DNA of 11,582 nt from CAZEQK01 sp964514395 (GTDB taxonomy: Bacteria > Bacillota > Bacilli > Tepidibacillales > Tepidibacillaceae): the NCBI GenBank assembly GCA_964514395.1, contig CAZEQK010000066.1:1-11582 (forward strand), in the 5' to 3' direction. Under the pieces are notes generated by a model, which ran no database searches, was not told the DNA's origin, and saw nothing but the letters and a program-made list of their open reading frames with translations. Position numbers and translations under genes: made by a program. Positions 6,708-11,582 of this stretch are shown here, in pieces (positions within the stretch are counted from its first letter, which is position 1; every line of letters starts with the position of its first letter).

Positions 6708-7882
6708 TACAGCATTCCTCCAAGTGAATGCAATACTTTTCTCAATATGCTCTCTTTTCTTATTGATGTATCTTTAAAGTGTATTTGGTTCTGTTCAGCT
6801 ATTAATTTACTCAGCTTTTTTATTTGTAGGTTGTACGATTCATTATTATAGTGAAGTAAGGTTTTATGGTCATATTCTGCCTGCCATCCAATAAATTCCA
6901 AATGGGGAATAAAGGCTGCTAGCGTCATATTGTATTTTTCTGCTATTTGTCTTGCTGATAAAATTTGGTTGGATTGAAGGTATTTATTAACAACTAGGAG
7001 AAAATCATTCGACTTTAAATGAAGGGGCTCAAATAGTTGTTGTACCATTTTCTCAAACTTTAGTTTTGTTATTTCCTGTTGGGTCGTAACTAAATATTTA
7101 TTCTTTGTAGCATTTAATGAGGCTACCGCCATACCTGAATCTAAATTGTACCCAGCATCAATGATAACTAAATCAAAGCTTGCCGAAACTAGCTGGATTA
7201 GCTGATCTATGTGCTCGGGGTGATAATGCCTCATATCTAGTATCTGATCAACCCCCTTTAAGATAGATAGATGCTCATTCAATTTCATAGACTGATCCTT
7301 TATTTCGTCTATGCTAAGAATATGGTTCATTAATTTTATTTTTAGTTCATCTAGACCCTTATTTTTATTATTTTTTACATAATAATCGCTAGAATCACCA
7401 TTTAAAAAAAGTAGCATGATACTCAAATCAGTATATTCTGACAGTATCTCAGCTACAGATTGGGCAATCATCGTTGTTCCAGTTTTATTGTCAGCTCCAA
7501 AAAAAACAACAATATTTTTACATTCTTCCTTTTGGTTTGGAAATACGTTATGCCGAACTCTTTCTATAATTTGAGATAAAGTTAGCTTCGGGGGAATGAG
7601 GAATATATTCTTTGTTTTACAGATTATAGAAATATTACTCATCATTTGTTCATTATAGGAATTAGATAGCATATAAAAAATATCTTGGTGAATCATATTC
7701 TTTTCATATTCCATTTCTAAAAAAATGTTTAATTCATTAAATGCAATTTCCTTGTCACTAATGAGTATGACATCATAATCACTAATACTGTGTAAGTCAT
7801 TATTTATGGTGACTTTGAAATCTCTAATGCTTTCCAATGCCTTATGCAGATTAGTATCATTACTTATAAGAGATACATTCAT
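6707..7882 (-). CDS. TadZ/CpaE-like protein with degenerate MinD/ParA ATPase domain
   Basis: The protein is 391 aa and cytoplasmic. Residues 1-115 form a receiver-like alpha/beta domain (short strands V-S-L-I-S and D-V-I-L-I-S), as in the N-terminus of TadZ/CpaE. A MinD/ParA-like domain follows: a P-loop at 129-137 reading G-A-D-N-K-T-G-T-T, then M-I-A-Q-S-V-A-E, and Walker B V-I-I-D-A-G at 239-244. In CpaE proteins the P-loop lysine is typically replaced by Thr (GGVGTTT); here it is also Thr, and the MinD signature lysine is an Asp. ATP hydrolysis is therefore uncertain. TadZ/CpaE proteins localise the pilus machine to the pole or assembly site, which is the likely role. The start overlaps the upstream stop (ATGA, 7879-7882). 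GGAGGGTGGG (7891-7900) is far from it, so reinitiation probably matters. Confidence 0.87.
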   Translation of the reverse strand: MNVSLISNDTNLHKALESIRDFKVTINNDLHSISDYDVILISDKEIAFNELNIFLEMEYEKNMIHQDIFYMLSNSYNEQMMSNISIICKTKNIFLIPPKLTLSQIIERVRHNVFPNQKEECKNIVVFFGADNKTGTTMIAQSVAEILSEYTDLSIMLLFLNGDSSDYYVKNNKNKGLDELKIKLMNHILSIDEIKDQSMKLNEHLSILKGVDQILDMRHYHPEHIDQLIQLVSASFDLVIIDAGYNLDSGMAVASLNATKNKYLVTTQQEITKLKFEKMVQQLFEPLHLKSNDFLLVVNKYLQSNQILSARQIAEKYNMTLAAFIPHLEFIGWQAEYDHKTLLHYNNESYNLQIKKLSKLIAEQNQIHFKDTSIRKESILRKVLHSLGGML

Positions 7883-8628
7883 TCCTTCATCCCACCCTCC
7901 GCATTAAGTATCAGGATAGCTCCCCCATTCCTTACACTTTGTTCTAGTGTCTTTAACTGTTCTTCAGTAATGATAATATCCACCTCAGAAATAACTGAAC
8001 TACCATCCAATCTTTCCTCAACACTCAATGTTCTTACCTCTCTATTAGCACTATCCTTGACATAAGCAACTTCAGTAGAAAATACGAATTTTATATGATC
8101 CTTTATTTTTTCTAACTCTTTTTGATCAAGTGTTTGAATGTTACTCGTATTCTCATCTAAACGATTGATAAGATTGGAGTTTCCAATCTCATATAATAAA
8201 ATATGGTCTTTTCTTCTTAATGAATTTGGAACAGCATAGAGCCATTGATTAGGAATTCGCATAATATATTTATTTTTCCCTATAAGTAGACCTGGAGATT
8301 CGAAGTAGAACGGATGAAGTTGTGTATTTTTTGGAATAAAATGCTTTGCTTCTAAACCAATTACTTCATTACCCTCATTTATTGCTTGATCTATTATTTT
8401 GTTTACTTCAAACTTTTTTAGGGATAGCATATTTTCTGTTATTAGCGTACCTCTTTTGACATCTTGACTAAGGACAACTACATTTTTATAAAAATATAAT
8501 TCTCTCCCCGCTGTTTCCCAAAACCAAACAATACCAAGCATGATTACTATAATTATTATTCCTAGAAATGAAATAAATATATTGATGTATTTATCCATTT
8601 GAAATTTAACATTACTTTTTAGATGCAA
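7879..8628 (-). CDS. CpaB-like SAF-domain membrane protein
   Basis: The protein is 249 aa with one N-terminal membrane helix at about 16-36 and the rest extracytoplasmic. A SAF domain lies at about 49-110: V-V-V-L-S-Q-D-V-K-R-G-T-L-I-T-E-N-M-L, then V-I-G-L-E-A-K-H-F-I-P-K-N-T-Q-L. This is the usual two-part SAF signature of CpaB/RcpC and FlgA-type proteins. In Tad systems CpaB/RcpC is a periplasmic assembly factor. In a monoderm cell it would work at the outer face of the membrane, possibly binding cell wall. The start is a TTG at 8626-8628, supported by GGAGG (8638-8642) 9 bases upstream. The next in-frame ATG (residue 11) has no ribosome binding site. The gene overlaps the kinase gene by 17 bases and the TadZ-like gene by 4. 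Confidence 0.87.
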   Translation of the reverse strand: MHLKSNVKFQMDKYINIFISFLGIIIIVIMLGIVWFWETAGRELYFYKNVVVLSQDVKRGTLITENMLSLKKFEVNKIIDQAINEGNEVIGLEAKHFIPKNTQLHPFYFESPGLLIGKNKYIMRIPNQWLYAVPNSLRRKDHILLYEIGNSNLINRLDENTSNIQTLDQKELEKIKDHIKFVFSTEVAYVKDSANREVRTLSVEERLDGSSVISEVDIIITEEQLKTLEQSVRNGGAILILNAEGGMKE

Positions 8629-10366
8629 ATAACTTTTCCTCCTTAAACCAATTCTTGATCCATGATTTTTTATTGGGTTCTTTTTCTATTAATATGTCTT
8701 TTGGAACTATCTTTTTTAAAATCGTTAAGAGGGGTTCTTGGAGTTTTACTTTTACTTCTTCCAATTCAAAAGGAATGATACATTGATATACCGCTTGGTG
8801 AATATAAGTTAAATCAACATGAGGGATAAAAGAAAGTGGTTTAACTTTCAGTGCATGTAGTAAATCTTTTTTTTCTACACCTCGTGTCCAATTGTTTATA
8901 ACCATCTCAATAGGTAACCCTTCATTTCTTAACTCTAAAAATCTTTTTAATAGAGTTTGGTTTGCCATGATCTCTGCTGGCATGGGATCAATAACAAGGA
9001 GCACTAAGTCAGCTTCATTTATTAATGGTTCCATACTATGATGCTCAATATTACTACCAATATCTAATAACATGATATTAGCCTTTCTAGAGCTATATAA
9101 TAATTTAATCATATGATGATAGGTCCATTTCTCCTCATGAATGTTTGATTTTCTTGGATCTGGTACCAACCACATGATGCCATTCTCTATCGTCTCTCTT
9201 GCTTTTTCTATTCGTTTTTCTTCATAAATAATGTGGGGAATGCTATAAAGCTGATTATTATTAGACCTTGCTATCATTTGTTCTAACCCAATGTGATCAT
9301 ATATATAGGGTTCAAAAGGGGCCTCTATTATACTAGCTAGTATATGAATTTCTGAAAGTTTTTTTGCTAGATTTAAGGTAAGAAAGGTTGAGCCTGCTCT
9401 TTTTGATAAATTTACAATAGCAACTAATTTGGTAGAAAATTGCCCTTTAACCTGAGAATTGATAGAGGCTGATATCATATCACTATGACTTATCTTTAAT
9501 GTTTCATCTTCTCCAAAGTTTATTTTTTCAGTTAAATCTAGATCTATTTCTTGGTTTTGATTAAATATAGATTCTAAATCCCTCTTTACTTGAATGATAT
9601 TCTGATACCGTTCAGCCGGTATATACTTTAACATTTTATTTACGATGTTTATTAATGAAATGGGTAAATCATTTCTAAGCCCATTTAATGATTTCTCCAC
9701 TGGTCTATAATAGATACCTTTACTTAATAGAAAGAAGAGCAATGCACCTAAAGAATAGATATCAGTTCGTTGATCTGTTTGTTTATTCTCAAATTGTTCA
9801 GGTGCTGCAAAACCATAGGTACCTAACTGCACAGTATCTGATAATTTTCCTTCCTTATATCTACGAGCGATACCAAAATCAATTAATCTTATTTTGTCAT
9901 TTTCATCTATCATAATATTTGATGGCTTTATGTCCCGATAAATAACTGGATTAGCCTGACCATTATGTAAATAATCTAGTAAATCACAGATTTGAATAGC
10001 ATACTTTACAATTTGACTGGTTTCTAATTCTTTTCTTTTCAGATTGAAATATTCAAGCATTGTTTTGCCTTTAATGTAATCCATTACTAGATAGCTTAGA
10101 TTGTTATTATCATCTGGTGGAAAATAATCAATGATGTTAGGTAAATAGGGGTGGTTTAATGTAGCTAACATTTTTGCTTCATCAATAAATTTTTGATGAT
10201 CTTTTTTTTCAATTTTTATCTCTTTTATCGCCCAAAGCTTACCTTTTAGCCTTAGATCTTCAGCTAAATAGACGTTTCCCATACCACCTTTACCTAAAAG
10301 AGAGATAATTCGGTAACGACTATTAAACATTTCTGTTAAACTTTCGTGGCTAATGTTTGTATTCAT
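8612..10366 (-). CDS. Ser/Thr protein kinase fused to a CpaE/MinD-like ATPase domain
   Basis: Numbering is from the ATG at 10366 (584 aa). The Hanks-type kinase domain spans about residues 18-270: Gly loop G-K-G-G-M-G-N-V from 25, ATP lysine K48 (A-I-K), helix-C Glu E63, catalytic Y-R-D-I-K-P-S-N (Asp145), D-F-G at 163-165 and A-P-E at 188-190. Every catalytic residue is present, and it is an RD kinase with Thr residues in the activation loop. A ~40-residue linker leads to a MinD/CpaE-like fold from about 313: P-loop N-L-S-K-R-A-G-S-T-F, followed by L-T-L-N-L-A, and Walker B M-L-L-D-I-G at about 432-437. Ser replaces the P-loop lysine. There is no membrane helix and no PASTA domain, unlike PrkC. 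It is first in the operon and probably regulates pilus assembly by phosphorylating machine components (inference). A GTG at 10381 is excluded because it overlaps the ribosome binding site. Confidence 0.92.
   Translation of the reverse strand: MNTNISHESLTEMFNSRYRIISLLGKGGMGNVYLAEDLRLKGKLWAIKEIKIEKKDHQKFIDEAKMLATLNHPYLPNIIDYFPPDDNNNLSYLVMDYIKGKTMLEYFNLKRKELETSQIVKYAIQICDLLDYLHNGQANPVIYRDIKPSNIMIDENDKIRLIDFGIARRYKEGKLSDTVQLGTYGFAAPEQFENKQTDQRTDIYSLGALLFFLLSKGIYYRPVEKSLNGLRNDLPISLINIVNKMLKYIPAERYQNIIQVKRDLESIFNQNQEIDLDLTEKINFGEDETLKISHSDMISASINSQVKGQFSTKLVAIVNLSKRAGSTFLTLNLAKKLSEIHILASIIEAPFEPYIYDHIGLEQMIARSNNNQLYSIPHIIYEEKRIEKARETIENGIMWLVPDPRKSNIHEEKWTYHHMIKLLYSSRKANIMLLDIGSNIEHHSMEPLINEADLVLLVIDPMPAEIMANQTLLKRFLELRNEGLPIEMVINNWTRGVEKKDLLHALKVKPLSFIPHVDLTYIHQAVYQCIIPFELEEVKVKLQEPLLTILKKIVPKDILIEKEPNKKSWIKNWFKEEKLFASKK
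8638..8642 (-). promoter_or_regulatory. Ribosome binding site supporting a TTG start for the SAF gene
   Basis: GGAGG lies inside the last codons of the kinase gene, 9 bases before the TTG at 8626-8628. The ATG ten codons further on has no comparable site. The arrangement ties translation of the SAF protein to that of the kinase. Confidence 0.75.
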
Positions 10367-10374
10367 TTTGTAAG

Positions 10375-10385
10375 AGATCACTCCT
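10375..10385 (-). promoter_or_regulatory. Extended ribosome binding site of the kinase gene
   Basis: AGGAGTGATCT matches the complement of the 16S rRNA tail (AGGAGGTGATCT) except for one missing G. The GTG at 10381 lies within it and so cannot be the start. The ATG at 10366 is 14 bases after GGAG, slightly long but compatible with the extended pairing. Confidence 0.65.
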
Positions 10386-10460
10386 ATTAACAGAAGATAT
10401 ATTAGTATATATAGTTATTTTATGTACATATTAGTGTTTTTACTAAATAGTGATAACCTT

Positions 10461-10489
10461 AATGTATCTAATTTGTTTTGCTTTTTCAA
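10461..10489 (-). promoter_or_regulatory. Sigma-A-type promoter of the Tad-like operon
   Basis: On the - strand, TTGAAA (10484-10489, 5/6 to consensus) is followed after 17 bases by TACATT (10461-10466, 4/6). This predicts a start near 10454 and a leader of about 85-90 bases before the ATG. It is the best -35/-10 pair in the 254-base gap, and no other strong promoter is visible inside the operon. A weaker alternative (TAAAAT closer to the gene) has a poor -35. Confidence 0.6.
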
Positions 10490-10493
10490 GAAA

Positions 10494-10569
10494 TTTTTAC
10501 AATATTTTTTATTTTTATTATATTTTTTCTATATTTCGACATTTTTTTACATTTTTCATTGTTTTTTTT
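10494..10569 (-). promoter_or_regulatory. Phased A-tract region upstream of the operon promoter
   Basis: On the - strand this stretch carries a series of A-runs of 3-8 bases directly upstream of the -35 box. Their approximate centres are 10496, 10507, 10514, 10525, 10535, 10545, 10554 and 10565; from 10514 onward the spacing is 9-11.5 bases, close to one helical turn. Such runs bend DNA and can act as an UP element for RNA polymerase. The effect on this promoter is inferred. No gene is credible in this low-complexity stretch. Confidence 0.5.
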
Positions 10570-10589
10570 ATCGATTTCATTTGTTCTAC

Positions 10590-10618
10590 AAAAAAAGCTT
10601 ACCTTGTGGTAAGCTTTT
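10590..10618 (-). terminator. Rho-independent terminator of the CDF transporter gene
   Basis: On the - strand, an 11-base-pair perfect stem (10608-10618 with 10593-10603; core AAGCTTACC/GGTAAGCTT) closes a four-base loop and runs into seven consecutive T (10590-10596). It begins 18 bases after the transporter stop codon. It insulates the Tad-like operon from upstream transcription. Confidence 0.93.
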
Positions 10619-10635
10619 GACTCGTTACGCTATTT

Positions 10636-11487
10636 TTATTGTTTTGGCTCTATATGAATATGTACATTACTAATGTCGTGCTCTTCCCTCATTTTATCTT
10701 CTATAACATCTGTTATATGGTGACTTTCGATTACACTTATATTAGGATCAACTTCAATAATGGCATCAACAATAACTTCGTTACCATATATGCGACCTCT
10801 TATATCCTTGATATTTTTCACACCTTGCACTTTATTGATGGTTTTTTTATAAGGTTCTAGTCTTGCTGGAGTAAAGCCATCACTAAGCATATGAGAGGCT
10901 TCTTTAAATATACTCCAGGCTGTTATAATAATCATGATTCCAACAGCTAGTGCAGCTAATGGATCTAACCATGGTAGATTAAACTGTGCGCCTATAATCC
11001 CTATAAAAGCTCCTATACTGACGAAAGCATCGGAAAGATTATCCATCGCTGCTGCCTTTAAAGCATGACTTTTAATTCTCTTAGCTAATTTACTGTTATA
11101 GAGATAAACCATTAGCATAATCAGAGCACTAAAGATAGCTACAAATCCCGCAGTTAGATTGGGTACAACCTGCTTATTCGCTATAAGAGAGCGTGAAGCA
11201 TTGATTAATACCTCTATTCCTATGGTTGTCATGATAAAAGAAGCAATTAAAGATGCAATGGTCTCTGAACGTGAATGTCCATAAGGATGATCGGCATCTG
11301 GCGGCTTAATAGAAAGCTTTAATCCAATAAGTACAGCTACTGAGGCTATAATATCCGTTGTATTATTTAGGCCATCAGCAATCAGTGCCTTCGAATGAAA
11401 TAAGTAACCAGAAATAAGTTTTAATAATGAAAGAGACATATAAGCAATAATGCTTACCCAGGCTCCTTTTTCTGCTGTATGCTTCAT
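10636..11487 (-). CDS. Cation diffusion facilitator, probable Mn2+ exporter (MneS/MntE-like)
   Basis: This integral membrane protein of 283 aa is full length for the family. It has six predicted helices in the first ~195 residues and a cytoplasmic dimerisation domain (about 205-283) ending in His-rich V-H-I-H-I-E. The transport site is readable: A-D-G-L-N-N-T-T-D in helix 2 (N41, D45) and D-N-L-S-D in helix 5 (D149, D153), with the family H-P-Y-G-H motif at 67-71. An N-D-D-D site is known from Mn2+-exporting MntE, whereas Zn2+ exporters carry H-D-H-D, so Mn2+ efflux is the likely function. The overall sequence resembles Bacillus MneS/YeaB. The start has AGGGG (11496-11500) 8 bases upstream. 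The gene is separate from the Tad-like operon, with a strong terminator between. Confidence 0.92.
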   Translation of the reverse strand: MKHTAEKGAWVSIIAYMSLSLLKLISGYLFHSKALIADGLNNTTDIIASVAVLIGLKLSIKPPDADHPYGHSRSETIASLIASFIMTTIGIEVLINASRSLIANKQVVPNLTAGFVAIFSALIMLMVYLYNSKLAKRIKSHALKAAAMDNLSDAFVSIGAFIGIIGAQFNLPWLDPLAALAVGIMIIITAWSIFKEASHMLSDGFTPARLEPYKKTINKVQGVKNIKDIRGRIYGNEVIVDAIIEVDPNISVIESHHITDVIEDKMREEHDISNVHIHIEPKQ

Positions 11488-11582
11488 AAAAAAAACCCCT
11501 ATAAAAAGTCTACACTATATAATAACAGAATTACATACTTTTATCTATGTTCTGATTAACTTTTTCCCGCTATTTCTTATAA
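11488..11582 (-). other. Upstream region of the CDF gene
   Basis: This 95-base AT-rich stretch contains the AGGGG ribosome binding site and possible -10 elements (TATTAT or TATAGT near 11510-11525). I find no matching -35 box, no manganese riboswitch-like fold and no clear MntR-type palindrome. The promoter cannot be placed with confidence. Confidence 0.3.

Noticed and set aside
10422..10673. Open frame on the + strand in the gap between the kinase and CDF genes
   Set aside because: It is low-complexity Phe/Tyr-rich sequence read from T-runs, crosses the CDF terminator and has no ribosome binding site.
11488..11582. Manganese (yybP-ykoY) riboswitch upstream of the CDF gene
   Set aside because: The region is short and AT-rich and lacks the conserved paired elements; no terminator-like stem precedes the start.
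1..11582. CRISPR array, insertion sequence, tRNA/rRNA gene or prophage signature
   Set aside because: No spaced repeats, transposase or integrase, terminal inverted repeats or structural RNA sequences were found; base composition appears uniform across the window.

Overview
The window looks like a chromosomal segment of a low-GC Gram-positive bacterium, most likely a member of the Bacillaceae. It is AT-rich throughout, with strong AGGAGG-type ribosome binding sites, frequent GTG/TTG starts, a lipoprotein with a Gram-positive style lipobox, a perfect Bacillus-type ECF sigma factor promoter, and a CDF transporter resembling the Bacillus manganese exporters. No species can be named from the sequence alone.

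Layout. (1) 63-1139 (+): a 358-aa protein I do not recognise with certainty, ending at a large hairpin (1154-1199) shared with the convergent gene. (2) 1235-2233 (-): a DUF4349 lipoprotein preceded by a TGAAAC-N16-CGTC promoter of the sigma-M/W type. (3) 2294-10366 (-): a tightly packed nine-gene operon encoding a Tad/Flp-like (type IVc pilus or type II secretion-like) machine. In transcription order it holds a cytoplasmic Ser/Thr kinase fused to a CpaE/MinD-like ATPase domain, a CpaB-like SAF protein, a TadZ/CpaE-like protein, a CpaF/TadA-like secretion ATPase, TadB-like and TadC-like membrane proteins, a 49-aa pilin-like protein at 3228-3377, and two TadE-like pseudopilin proteins. (4) 10382-10635: the operon's promoter, about 75 bp of roughly helically phased A-tracts upstream of it, and a strong terminator for the next gene. 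(5) 10636-11487 (-): a cation diffusion facilitator with an N-D-D-D metal site, probably a Mn2+ exporter.

How the genes probably work together (inference from family knowledge). CpaF-like ATP hydrolysis would drive the TadB/TadC-like platform to extrude small pilin-like subunits. The CpaB-like and TadZ/CpaE-like proteins would position and assemble the machine. The first gene of the operon would add Ser/Thr phosphorylation control in the same polypeptide as a second CpaE-like module. Both CpaE-like modules lack the lysine of the P-loop. No prepilin peptidase, secretin, phosphatase or FHA protein is present in the window, and the pilin-like proteins lack the canonical Glu at +5. The system is therefore either completed elsewhere in the genome or is a divergent form. 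Whether the kinase-containing version has been described cannot be decided without searches.
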